Shown in pieces: positions 29,209-39,074 of a stretch of 64,000 bases of DNA. Source of the DNA: CAIWHR01 sp963773195 (lineage in GTDB: Bacteria; Pseudomonadota; Gammaproteobacteria; Burkholderiales; Casimicrobiaceae). Made by a program: the position numbers and the translations under genes. The stretch is taken from positions 62,001 through 126,000 of the forward strand of contig CAVZAE010000002.1 of assembly GCA_963773195.1 (NCBI GenBank), written 5' to 3'. Each line of letters opens with the position of its first letter. The stretch's first letter is position 1. The notes under the pieces were generated by a model. It did not search any database. It saw only the letters and a list, made by a program, of their open reading frames with translations, and had not been told where the DNA came from.

Positions 29209-29850
29209 TCACTCCGCGTCGGGTTGTCGGGCCGGCGCCGCCGCCGCAAACGCGGGCAGCGCGAGACACGCGGCCTCGATCCGCACGAGCGTCGGATACG
29301 GCGCGAAATCGAATTCGACGCGTCGCGCGTTCGCCATCTGCGGCACGAGGCAGATATCGGCGACGCTCGGCGCATCGCCGTGGCAGAAGTTGCCCGTGCC
29401 GGCCTCGCGCGCGAGCCGGGTTTCGAGCGCCTCGAAGCCCACATCGATCCAGTATTTGTACCAACCGTTCTTCTGCTCGTCGGTGATGCCGAGCGTACCG
29501 GTCAGATAGTGGAGCACGCGCGTGTTGTCGAGCGGATGGATGTCGCACGCGACCGCCAGCGCGAGCGAGCGCACGCGCGCGCGCCCAGCCGGATCGAGCG
29601 GCAGGATCGGCGGGGCGGGGAACGTCTCGTCCAGCCACTCGAGGATGGCGATCGACTGGGTCAGCACGTCGCCGTCATCGGTGACGAGCGACGGCACGAG
29701 TCCCTGCGGGTTGAGCGACAGGTACTCGTCGCCGCGCTGCTGGCCCCTTCGCAGGTGCACGAACGCCCGCTCGGGAGCCACGCCTTTGAGGTTAAGGGCG
29801 ATGCGGACCCGGTACGCGGCCGACGAGCGGAAGTAGTCGTAGAGCTTCAT
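29209..29850 (-). CDS. Maleylpyruvate / maleylacetoacetate isomerase, zeta-class GST
   Basis: 213 residues. The zeta-class active-site motif SSAAYRVRIALNLKG begins at residue 9, and NPQGLVPSLVTDDG with QSIAILEWLDE completes the glutathione site. Zeta GSTs isomerise maleylpyruvate (gentisate pathway) or maleylacetoacetate (homogentisate pathway) using glutathione. The partner hydrolase lies 4 bp downstream. The short hydrolase partner favours the gentisate version. No gentisate or homogentisate dioxygenase gene is in the window. Confidence 0.88.
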   Translation of the reverse strand: MKLYDYFRSSAAYRVRIALNLKGVAPERAFVHLRRGQQRGDEYLSLNPQGLVPSLVTDDGDVLTQSIAILEWLDETFPAPPILPLDPAGRARVRSLALAVACDIHPLDNTRVLHYLTGTLGITDEQKNGWYKYWIDVGFEALETRLAREAGTGNFCHGDAPSVADICLVPQMANARRVEFDFAPYPTLVRIEAACLALPAFAAAAPARQPDAE

Positions 29851-29868
29851 CGATCCGCCACGACGGGA

Positions 29869-31071
<1,203 letters not shown>

Positions 31072-31138
31072 GGCGGACTCTGCTGAAAGGAAATGATACC
31101 GATTTTCTGGACCGGACTCCGACCCAGGTCGACGCGCG

Positions 31139-31567
31139 TCAACCGGCCGCCGGCACGACGGCAGTCGCCTCGATCTCGACCCGCGCCGCATCTTCCATCA
31201 ACCCGGTAACCTCGACTGCCGACATCGCGGGATAGTGGAGACCCATGATCTCGCGGTAGGCGCGGCCGAGTGCCTTACTCGACGCCAGGTATTCGCGCTT
31301 GTCGACGACATACCACGTCATCCGCACGACGTGCTCGGGTCCTGCCCCCGCCTCCGCCAGCACTGCGACGATGTTGGCGAGCGCTTGGCGCGCCTGCGCG
31401 ACGAAGTCCGAGTTCTCGAAGCGCTGCGCGGTGTTCCAGCCGATCTGGCCGCCGACGAACACGAGGCGCCCCTGCGCGGCGATGCCATTGGCGTAGCCCT
31501 TCGTCTTCGCCCAGCCCGCCGGATGGAGCACGCGCGAGCCACCCGCCTCTTTCCGGATACCGCTCAT
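31139..31567 (-). CDS. RidA/YjgF-family protein lacking the catalytic arginine
   Basis: 142 residues, chorismate-mutase-like trimeric fold of the Rid family (GRLVFVGGQIGWN, VRMTWYVVDKREYLA, YPAMSAVEVTGLM). True RidA enzymes hydrolyse reactive enamines/imines and carry an arginine in the PARSxVEV segment. Here that position is methionine, as in the Rid subgroups found in catabolic clusters. Its ATG overlaps the ligase stop (ATGA), tying it to the CoA-thioester operon. It may act on an amino- or keto-intermediate made by the flavin monooxygenase; deaminase activity is doubtful without the arginine. Confidence 0.88.
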   Translation of the reverse strand: MSGIRKEAGGSRVLHPAGWAKTKGYANGIAAQGRLVFVGGQIGWNTAQRFENSDFVAQARQALANIVAVLAEAGAGPEHVVRMTWYVVDKREYLASSKALGRAYREIMGLHYPAMSAVEVTGLMEDAARVEIEATAVVPAAG

Positions 31568-33204
31568 TGGCGTCCCTCCCGCGAGTCGCGCTCGAGCTGG
31601 CGAAGCCTGGCCCGCTGCAACTTGCCCACTTCGCTGCGCGGCAGCGAGGGCAGATAGGCAATCGCGCGTGGATACTTGTAGGGCGCGATCGATTGCTTGA
31701 CGAACGCCTGCAGCTCGGCGGTCAGCCCCGGACCGGGATCGAAGCCCGGCTTGAGCACGACGAAGGCCTTGACGATCTGTCCACGCTCCTCGTCCGGCAC
31801 GCCGACGACGCCGCATTCGGCCACCGCCGGGTGTTGGAGCAGCGCGCCCTCGACCTCGGGGCCGCCGATGTTGTAGCCGGCGGTGATGATCATGTCGTCC
31901 GCGCGCGCATGGTAGTAGAAGCAGCCGTCGGCGTCGCAGGAGAACGTGTCGCCGGTGTAGTTCCAGCCGCCCTGGACGTATTGGCCCTGACGGTCGTCGG
32001 CGAGATAGCGGCAGCCTGTCGGGCCCTTCACCGCCAGTCGGCCGACGGTGCCCGTCGCCACTGGCCGCCCAGCGTCGTCCATCACCGCGGCACGGTAGCC
32101 GGGAACGACGGTCCCGAGCGCGCCCGGTTTCGCGTTCGCTTCGTCGTTCGAGATGAAGATGTGGAACATCTCGGTGGAACCGATGCCGTCGATGATGTCG
32201 ATCCCGGTCGCGTTCTTCCACAGCGTGCGCGTACCCGGCGGCAGCGCCTCACCGGCCGACACGCATTTGCGCAGCGACGAAAGATCGTGCTGCCGGGCGC
32301 TCGGTGCCATCGCCCGATACGACGTCGGTGCCGTGAACAGCACGGTCGCCCGATGCTCGGCGATCGCGGGCAGGAGCGCATCGGGCGTCGGGCGCTCGAG
32401 CAAGAGCGTCGAGGCACCGATCCGCAGCGGAAACAACAGGAGTCCACCGAGGCCGAATGTGAACGCGAGGGGCGGACTGCCGGTGAACACGTCGTCCGCG
32501 GTCGCGCGCAGCATCGAAGGCGGCCAGCACTCGCACGCCGCGATCAGGTCGCGGTGGAAGTGCATCGTGCCCTTGGGCTTGCCCGTCGTGCCCGAAGTGA
32601 ACGCGATCAGCGCGGTATCCTCGGCCATGGTGTCAACGGCGGCGAAGCGCGCAGGCTTGGAGACCATACGAGCTTCGAGCCCTTCGCCGGCGGGGCCATT
32701 GAAAAGGGCGACCTGCGCGAGCGTCCGGCATTGCGCCCGCGCGAGGTCGAGCTCGGTGGCGAGCCGCGCGTCGCACAGCGCGTGCGAAATCTCGCCCCTG
32801 ATGATGATCTCGGTCAGCTCCTTCGCCCGGAGGAGCGGCATCGTGCCGACCGCGATGCCTCCCGCCTTGAGCACTGCCAGGAAACACGCGGCATACATCG
32901 GATTGTTCGGCGCGCGCAACAGCACGCGGTTCCCCGGGACGACGCCCAGATCCTCGACCAGCACCCGCGCGATCCGGTTGGCAGCGGCGTCGAGCTCCAG
33001 GTACGTCCAGCGCAAACCTCCGGGTGCCCGGATCGCGATGCGTTCGCCCTGCCCGCGCTCGATGACCCCGCCGAGCAGCACGCTCGCCGCGTTCATCCGC
33101 TCCGGAAGTTGGAGCGCAGGCAGTTCGAAGATGAACTCGGGCCACGCTTCGCGCGGCGGCAGTTGATCGCGCGCGAACGTGTCGACGTGCGCGGTGTACG
33201 TCAT
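31564..33204 (-). CDS. Aryl-CoA ligase, 2-aminobenzoate/benzoate-CoA ligase type
   Basis: 546 residues, ANL superfamily. The P-loop TSGTTGKPKG lies at about 204-213; the A5 region reads GIGSTEMFHIF, the A8 hinge reads YHARADDMIITAGYNI, and the catalytic lysine lies in RSEVGKLQR near the C terminus. Such enzymes form an aroyl-adenylate then the CoA thioester with ATP. The length and the N-terminal WPEFIFELP signature fit ligases for benzoate, 2-aminobenzoate or salicylate. The ATG at 33204 overlaps the dehydrogenase stop. With the monooxygenase/reductase two genes upstream, 2-aminobenzoate is my first choice of substrate. Confidence 0.85.
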   Translation of the reverse strand: MTYTAHVDTFARDQLPPREAWPEFIFELPALQLPERMNAASVLLGGVIERGQGERIAIRAPGGLRWTYLELDAAANRIARVLVEDLGVVPGNRVLLRAPNNPMYAACFLAVLKAGGIAVGTMPLLRAKELTEIIIRGEISHALCDARLATELDLARAQCRTLAQVALFNGPAGEGLEARMVSKPARFAAVDTMAEDTALIAFTSGTTGKPKGTMHFHRDLIAACECWPPSMLRATADDVFTGSPPLAFTFGLGGLLLFPLRIGASTLLLERPTPDALLPAIAEHRATVLFTAPTSYRAMAPSARQHDLSSLRKCVSAGEALPPGTRTLWKNATGIDIIDGIGSTEMFHIFISNDEANAKPGALGTVVPGYRAAVMDDAGRPVATGTVGRLAVKGPTGCRYLADDRQGQYVQGGWNYTGDTFSCDADGCFYYHARADDMIITAGYNIGGPEVEGALLQHPAVAECGVVGVPDEERGQIVKAFVVLKPGFDPGPGLTAELQAFVKQSIAPYKYPRAIAYLPSLPRSEVGKLQRARLRQLERDSREGRQ

Positions 33205-34376
33205 CGTGACGGGCTCCTCTCTCCGGAATCCAGTACGTCGCGGCCGACAATAAGCCTCTGGACCTCGGTCGCCCCTTCGTAGATGCGAAGCGCGCGTATC
33301 TCGCGATAGAGGCGTTCGACGATCTCCCCACGCGCGACGCCGCGGCCGCCGAAGAGCTGGACTGCCGCGTCGATCACCCGTTGCGCCGACTCGGTCGCCG
33401 TCATCTTCGCCATCGCCGCCTCGCGCGTCGCGCGAAGCTTCTGCACGTCGCGGCGCCACGCCGCGCGGTACGTGAGCAGCGCCGCCGCATCGATCGCCGT
33501 CGCCATCTCGCCGAGCGTCGCCTGCGTGAGCTGAAGGTCGGCCTGCCGTGCACCGAACATCGGACGCTCGCGCGCATGGGCCACTGCCTCATCGAGCGCG
33601 CGCCGCGCGAAGCCCAGCGCCGCCGCGGCGACCGACGCGCGGAAGACGTCGAGTGTGCGCATCGCGAGCTTGAAGCCGTCGCCCGCCGCCCCGAGCAGCG
33701 CGTCGGCGGGAATCCGACACTCGTTGAATTCGAGCCGGGCGAGCGGATGCGGCGCGATCACGTCGATGCGCTCGGCCACGCGGAGGCCCGGCGCGTCGGC
33801 CGGGACGACGAAGGCCGAGATGCCGCGCGTACCCGTGGTCGCCGGCTCGCGCGCGAAGACACAATAGAAATCAGCGATGCCGCCGTTGCTGATCCACGTC
33901 TTCGTGCCACCGAGCACCCACGCGTCGCCGTCGCGGCGCGCCGACGTCGTCATGGCGCCGACGTCGGAGCCGGCGAGCGGCTCCGACAACGCGAACGCGG
34001 CGATCGCGTCGCCCGCGGCGACCTTCGGCAGCCATCGCGCACGCTGCGCAGAATCGCCCGCGAGCGTGATCGGACCGCTGCCGAGCCCCTGCATCGCGAA
34101 GGCGAAGTCGGCAAGTCCGTCCGCATACGCGAGCGTCTCGCGGGCGATGCAAAGCGCGCGCGAATCGAGTGCCGGGAGCGCACCGCCGTCCACCGCTGCG
34201 ACGCAATAGCGCAGCCAGCCGGCCTGCCCGAGCCCTCGCACGAAATCGCGGCACGTCGCGTCGACGTCCTGGTGCTCGCCGTTGCGCAACTCCGCCGCGC
34301 TCCAAGCGCCGAGGTCCCCGGCGAGGCGGCGATGGGCGTCGTCGAAGAACGGCCACGCAAGGTGATCGCGATTCAA
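33201..34376 (-). CDS. Acyl-CoA dehydrogenase of the aromatic catabolic operon
   Basis: 391 residues from a TTG at 34376, which is preceded by GAGGGA and lies 2 bp after the crotonase stop; no ATG is near. FAD/substrate motifs are AFALSEPLAGSDVGAM, TKTWISNGG and the catalytic glutamate in IYEGATEVQR (about E367). It would oxidise an alicyclic or opened-ring CoA ester after the ring-reducing step and pass electrons to ETF. Overlap with the ligase gene and the 2-bp gap to the crotonase mark it as part of one operon. Confidence 0.88.
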   Translation of the reverse strand: MNRDHLAWPFFDDAHRRLAGDLGAWSAAELRNGEHQDVDATCRDFVRGLGQAGWLRYCVAAVDGGALPALDSRALCIARETLAYADGLADFAFAMQGLGSGPITLAGDSAQRARWLPKVAAGDAIAAFALSEPLAGSDVGAMTTSARRDGDAWVLGGTKTWISNGGIADFYCVFAREPATTGTRGISAFVVPADAPGLRVAERIDVIAPHPLARLEFNECRIPADALLGAAGDGFKLAMRTLDVFRASVAAAALGFARRALDEAVAHARERPMFGARQADLQLTQATLGEMATAIDAAALLTYRAAWRRDVQKLRATREAAMAKMTATESAQRVIDAAVQLFGGRGVARGEIVERLYREIRALRIYEGATEVQRLIVGRDVLDSGERSPSR

Positions 34377-34378
34377 GC

Positions 34379-35215
34379 TCAGTTTCCCTCGAAGTTTGGC
34401 CTTCGCTTCGCTGCAAAGGCCTCGTAGGCACGCCTGAAGTCGGCCGTCTGCATGCAGATCGCCTGCGCTTCGGCTTCCGCTTCGATCGCGGCGTCCAGGT
34501 CCATCGCCCATTCCTGATGGAGGAGCTTCTTGGTCATCCCGTGCGCGAACGTCGGTCCGTCGGCCAGCGAGCGCGCAAGCGTTTGCGCGTCCGTTGCGAG
34601 GTCGGAGGGCATCACCAGCCGGTTGAAGAAACCCCAGGCGAGCCCTTCGTCGGCGCTCATCGCGCGACCGGTGTAGAGCAGCTCGGACGCGCGGCCCTGC
34701 CCGATCATCCGCGGCAGGAGCGTGCACGCGCCCATGTCGCAGCCGGCGAGACCGACGCGCGAGAACAGAAACGCGGTCTTCGCGGCCGGCGTGCCGAGCC
34801 GGAAGTCGGAGGCGAGCGCGATCATCGCGCCCGCACCCGCGCAAACCCCATCGACGGCGGCGACGATCGGTTGCGGGCACCCGCGCATCGCCTTGACGAG
34901 GTCGCCCGTCATCCGCGTGAACGCGAGCAGCTCGGGCATCGTCATCTTCGTGAGCGGGCCGATGATCTCGTGCACGTCGCCGCCCGAGCAGAAGTTGCCG
35001 CCTGCGCCCGTGACGATCACCACCTTCACGTCGCTCGCGTAGACGAGGTCGCGGAAGAGGTCGCGCAACTCGGCGTAGGAGTCGAACGTCAGCGGGTTCT
35101 TTTTCTCCGGCCGGTCGAGCCTGAGCGTCGCCACCTTGCCGTCGGCGTCGCTGTCCCAGCGGAAATGCTTCGCCGCGTAGTCGCGGAGCGGCCGCCTGTG
35201 ATGCGCCATCGTCAT
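34379..35215 (-). CDS. Enoyl-CoA hydratase/isomerase (crotonase) family protein
   Basis: 278 residues. Crotonase fold with oxyanion loops NFCSGGD (about 74-80) and VDGVCAGAGA (about 121-130). The usual catalytic glutamates of hydratases are not obvious: the segment aligned with them reads FSRVGLAGCDMGAC. The enzyme may therefore act as a ring hydrolase or isomerase instead of a simple hydratase. The ATG at 35215 overlaps the marR stop (ATGA). Its likely job is hydration or hydrolytic opening of the cyclohexene-type CoA ester made by the pathway. Confidence 0.87.
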   Translation of the reverse strand: MTMAHHRRPLRDYAAKHFRWDSDADGKVATLRLDRPEKKNPLTFDSYAELRDLFRDLVYASDVKVVIVTGAGGNFCSGGDVHEIIGPLTKMTMPELLAFTRMTGDLVKAMRGCPQPIVAAVDGVCAGAGAMIALASDFRLGTPAAKTAFLFSRVGLAGCDMGACTLLPRMIGQGRASELLYTGRAMSADEGLAWGFFNRLVMPSDLATDAQTLARSLADGPTFAHGMTKKLLHQEWAMDLDAAIEAEAEAQAICMQTADFRRAYEAFAAKRRPNFEGN

Positions 35216-35733
35216 GAGTTGCCTCCTCCTGCAGCCGGTCCCTGCGCCGCGAGCGCACGCTTGAGGCGTCCGAGCAGCGCATGCAGGCGGTCGCGGTCGC
35301 CTTCTGCGAAACCCGCCAGCATCTCCTCGACCCAGCGTTCGTGCTCGGCGGCCATCGCATCGAACGACCGCTTGCCTGCAACCGTGAGCCGGACCGCATG
35401 TGCGCGCCGGTCGCCGGGAATCGCGCGCCGCTCGACCAGTCCTTCGGCGACCAGCGCCGCGGTGATGCCGGTGACGTTGCCGCCCGTCACCATCATCCGC
35501 CGCGACAGCTCGCCCATCCGCAGGCCCTCGGGATGACGCTCGAGCTGGGCCATCAGGTCGAAGCGTGGCAGCGTCGTCTCGAAGCCCTCGCGCAGCCGGC
35601 TGCGGATCCGGCTCTCGATCAGCATCGTGCATGTGAGCAGCCTGAGCCACAGCCGCAGCGCGTCGTGGTGGTCGTCGCGCACGCGCGACTCGGCATCGGC
35701 GGGAATCTCGATCGTATCGTTCATCGCGCTCAT
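35212..35733 (-). CDS. MarR family transcriptional regulator of the aryl-CoA operon
   Basis: 173 residues. The winged helix-turn-helix lies at about 55-125 (FDLMAQLERHPEGLRMGELSR, TGGNVTGITAALVAEGLVERR, DRRAHAVRLT as the wing). MarR repressors often control aryl-CoA pathways by sensing the CoA thioester. The gene sits inside the operon between the monooxygenase and crotonase genes, with overlapping start and stop codons on both sides. The palindrome at 38232-38259 in the operon promoter is the likely binding site. Confidence 0.92.
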   Translation of the reverse strand: MSAMNDTIEIPADAESRVRDDHHDALRLWLRLLTCTMLIESRIRSRLREGFETTLPRFDLMAQLERHPEGLRMGELSRRMMVTGGNVTGITAALVAEGLVERRAIPGDRRAHAVRLTVAGKRSFDAMAAEHERWVEEMLAGFAEGDRDRLHALLGRLKRALAAQGPAAGGGNS

Positions 35734-38186
35734 CCGCGTGGCCTCCGCACTGCACGCGAGGATCGGTAGCCGAGAGGTGGGCCGCCGGAATCGCTCGGCG
35801 ACGCGCCCTTCGGGCCTTGGCTGACACCCGCCTCGCTCATCCGTTCCTCCGGTCGCTCTGCCGCCATCTGCGCCGCGCGCGCGAGGTTGCGCTCGAGCTG
35901 CGCCTTGCCCGAGAGGTACTGCGGCGGCCACGCCATGTCGTGTAGCCGAGTGCGCCGCCGCGTGCAGCGTCCAGTACGGGTCCGCGAGATGCGGCCGCGC
36001 GAGCGCGCACAGGTCGGCGCGCCCCGCCATCATGATGCTGTTGACGTGGTCGGCCTCGAAGATCGCGCCGACGGCCATCGTCGCGATGCCGACCTCGTTC
36101 CGGATGCGGTCGGCGAACGGCGTCTGGTACATGCGGCCGTAGACCGGCTTCGCCTCGCGCGTGGTCTGCCCGGACGACACGTCGATCAGGTCGGCGCCCG
36201 CCGCCTTGAAGAGCCGCGCGATCGCGACCGCGTCGTCCGGCGTGTTGCCGCCCGGCGCCCAGTCGTGGGCCGAGATCCGCACCGACATCGGCCGCTCGTG
36301 CGGCCACACGGCGCGCATCGCGCGGAACACCTCGAGCGGAAAGCGGCAGCGATTCTCGAGCGACCCGCCATAGCTCGTCGTCGCGCGCGATTGGTCAGCG
36401 GACAGATGAACGCCGACAGCAGGTAGCCGTGCGCGCAGTGCAGCTCGAGCCAGTCGAAGCCGCATTCGGCGCCGCAGCTGCGCGGCACGGACGAAGTCGC
36501 TCACGAACGCGGTCCATGTCGTCGCGCGGTCATCGCGCGCGGTACCTGGTTGCTGCGGACCATAGGCGATCGCCGAGGGCGCGATCAGCGGCCAGTTGCC
36601 CTGCGGCAACGGCTCGTCGGCGTCCTCCCAGCCGAGCTGCGTCGAGCCCTTCGGACCCGCGTGACCGAGCTGCAGCGCGATCTTCGCCGGCGTGCGGGCA
36701 TGCACGAAGTCGACGATGCGCCTCCACGCGTCGCGCTGCTCGGGCCGTTCCACAGGCCGGCGCAGCCGGGCGTGATGCGCGCGTCCGCCGAGACGCAGGT
36801 CATTTCGGTGAACACGAGCCCGGCGCCGCCCAGTGCGCGCGGCTGCCCAGATGCACCAGGTAGAAGTCGTCGGGCATGCCGTCGCGGCACGAGTACATGC
36901 GCCATCGGCGACACGACGACGCGGTTCGGCAAGCGTGATGCCGCGCAGCGTGAACGGCGTGAACATCGGCGGACGGCGTCTCCGCGTCGCCTGCGCTCTG
37001 CGCGAACCAGGCTTCGATCCGTTCGACGAAGCCCGGCGTCGCGCAGCCGCAGGTTCTCGTGGCCGATGCGCTGGCTGCCGGTCAGCAGGCTGTAGGCGAA
37101 CTGCACCGGCTTCGAGGGCCGTGTAGCGCGCGACGTTCTCGAACCATTCCATGCGAGTTGCGCGCGGCGCTCTGCAGCTTCAGCACCTCGATCGCGCGCT
37201 CGCGCCTCGTATGCAGCGAGCGCGGTCCGGAGGTCGGGCGCTCGCGCCGATGTCGCGTGCGAGCGCGATGCGCGTCCTCCATGCGCGAGCTTGGTGCCCG
37301 AGCCGATCGAGAAGTGCGCCGTGTGCGCGGCGTCGCCCATCAGCACGACGGACGGCGGCCTCGACGTCGGTCCAATGCGCCCACGTCCGGCAGACGACGC
37401 GGGGAAACCTGATCCAGACCGCCGAGCCGCGCAGGTGCGCGCGTTGCTCATCAGCCGATGGCCGCCGAGCCACGTGCGCGAACAGCCGCTCGCAGAAGCG
37501 CGATGGCCTCGTCCTGGCTCATTTGCTCGAGCCCGGACCTGTGCCAGACGTCCTCGGGCGTTTCGACGATGAACGTCGATGGTGTCTTCGTCGAACCGGT
37601 AGGCGTGCACCTGGAACCAGCCGTGGTCGGTCTCGTCGAACGCGAACGTGAACGCGTCGAACCGCTGCTTCGTGCCGAGCCAGATGAAGCGGCACTTGCG
37701 CACGTCGACGTCCGGGCTGAACGTGCTCCGCGATAGCGCGTGCGGATCGAGCTGTTGACGCCGTCGGCCGCGACGACGAGATCGGCGCCGAAGTCGCGAG
37801 CCGTGCGATGTCGTCCGGCACGTCCGTCTCGAACACCGAGTTCGACGCCCAGCGCTTCGCGGCGCGCTCCTGCAGGATGTTGAGCAGCCGCTTGCGGCCG
37901 ATGCCGCAGAAGCCGTGGCCGCCCGACGTGATCTTCGTCCGCGGAAGTGAGACGTCGATGTCGTCCCAGTGGTGGAAGCTGCGCCGCGATCTCGGCGTGC
38001 GGTCTCGGGATCGGCCTCGCGAAAGTTGCCCAGCGTCTCGTCGGAGAACACGACGCCCCAGCCGAAGGTGTCGTCGGGCCGGTTGCGCTCGACGACGCGT
38101 GATGTCGCGTGCCGCGGATTCGCCTTCTTCATCAGGATCGAGAAATACAGGCCGGCCGGGCCGCCGCCGATGCAGACGATGCGCAA
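35730..38186 (-). pseudogene. Bifunctional anthraniloyl-CoA monooxygenase/reductase (salicylyl-CoA 5-hydroxylase type), many frameshifts
   Basis: This family fuses an FAD hydroxylase (PHBH type) to an Old-Yellow-Enzyme-like FMN reductase. It hydroxylates and then reduces 2-aminobenzoyl-CoA, or acts on salicylyl-CoA. The N terminus from a TTG at 38186 (behind GGAGGA) reads RIVCIGGGPAGLYF, the FAD motif, then DDTFGWGVVFSDETLGNF. Later pieces occur in different frames: FHHWDDIDV, GFCGIGRKRLL, DVDVRKCRFIWLGTKQRFDAF, MGDAAHTAHFSIGSGTKLA, then OYE parts MFTPFTLRGITL, TSYGGSLENR, IGIATMAVGAIFE-like and MAWPPQYLSG. I can place about nine shifts between 37.4 and 38.0 kb alone, mostly one extra base. 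Amino-acid similarity is otherwise good, so recent decay or a poorly assembled stretch are both possible. It is the first gene of the operon. Confidence 0.75.
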
Positions 38187-38231
38187 GGGTCCTCCTCGAA
38201 GAGCCCGGCCGCGCCATCCGGCAGCAAGCGC

Positions 38232-38272
38232 TTTAAGGTTAAACATATTAGACCTTAAATAGTGCCTGTCAA
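38232..38272 (-). promoter_or_regulatory. Aryl-CoA operon promoter overlapped by a MarR-type palindrome
   Basis: On the minus strand a perfect -35 TTGACA (38272-38267) and TAATAT (38250-38245) are 16 bases apart. Arms TTTAAGGT (38232-38239) and ACCTTAAA (38252-38259) form an 8-bp inverted repeat around a 12-base AT-rich spacer that includes the -10. The TTG start of the monooxygenase gene follows 46 bp further on. The AT-rich island stands out in a high-GC region. Control by the operon MarR is inferred. Confidence 0.75.
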
Positions 38273-38371
38273 GCGCCGTTCGGTCATCCGGACGATTGCA
38301 GTGCTCTCTCCGGCCGTCGAGGATCGAGCGCGACGCGGACATCCCGGCCGCCTCGACCTCCGGAGATCCTC

Positions 38372-38917
38372 ATGGACCCTCACCGCCGGAGCGCGGTATC
38401 AGGTGTGACGCTGATCGAGCTTCTGGCCGGCCTCGCGCTGGCGGCCGTGCTCGTCGCCCTCGGCCTGCCCGTCTATGCCGACTGGATCGCCGACTATCAG
38501 GTGCTGAACCATGCGGAAAAACTCGCGGGCACCATGAATATCGCGCGCTCCGAGGCGCTGAAACGCGGCCACCCCGTCGACGTGTGCAAGTCGGTGGACT
38601 TGCGCGACTGCGCGAGCAGGGGCGGCTGGGAGGAAGGCTACATCATGCTTGTCGACAGCGATCGCGATGGTGCGCTCGATGCCGGCGAGCGTGCGCTTCG
38701 CGTCGAGGGACCTGCCGCGAATGGCATCACGATCCGTGGCAATCGCCCCGTCGCCGACTACATCTCGTACACGAGCCTCGGTACGGCGCGGTTGCTGCGC
38801 GGCGGACTGCAGATGGGCACGATCACCGTGTGCAAGAGCGGACGACGCGCGGTCGATGTCGTGCTGGCGCACAGCGGACGCGCGCGCATTCAGCGCACCG
38901 CGGCCATCTGCCCCTGA
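38372..38917 (+). CDS. Type IV minor pilin / pseudopilin, GspH/FimT type
   Basis: 181 residues. The type III prepilin signal is VSG-VTLIE with cleavage after G11 and the +5 glutamate E16, followed by a hydrophobic helix (LLAGLALAAVLVALGLPVY). The GspH/FimT-like globular part contains DGALDAGERALRV and four cysteines. Minor pilins prime assembly of type IV pili at the inner membrane. It is the first gene of the plus-strand pilin cluster, with GGAG seven bases before the ATG. It faces away from the aryl-CoA operon across a 185-bp intergenic region. Confidence 0.88.
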   Translation: MDPHRRSAVSGVTLIELLAGLALAAVLVALGLPVYADWIADYQVLNHAEKLAGTMNIARSEALKRGHPVDVCKSVDLRDCASRGGWEEGYIMLVDSDRDGALDAGERALRVEGPAANGITIRGNRPVADYISYTSLGTARLLRGGLQMGTITVCKSGRRAVDVVLAHSGRARIQRTAAICP

Positions 38918-39074
38918 CGTTCTTCGTCACTCCGTCGTGCAAGGACCGGGCGACGCTCGCAACGTCGCCTGGCAAGTGCGTCACCGTCCGTTCCCGCAGG
39001 GCGGCCACTGGTCGGGATCGTTTGCCGGAGCCCCTCCCCGCCCCTACGATAGCCCCACCTCAAAGGGGAGTGCC

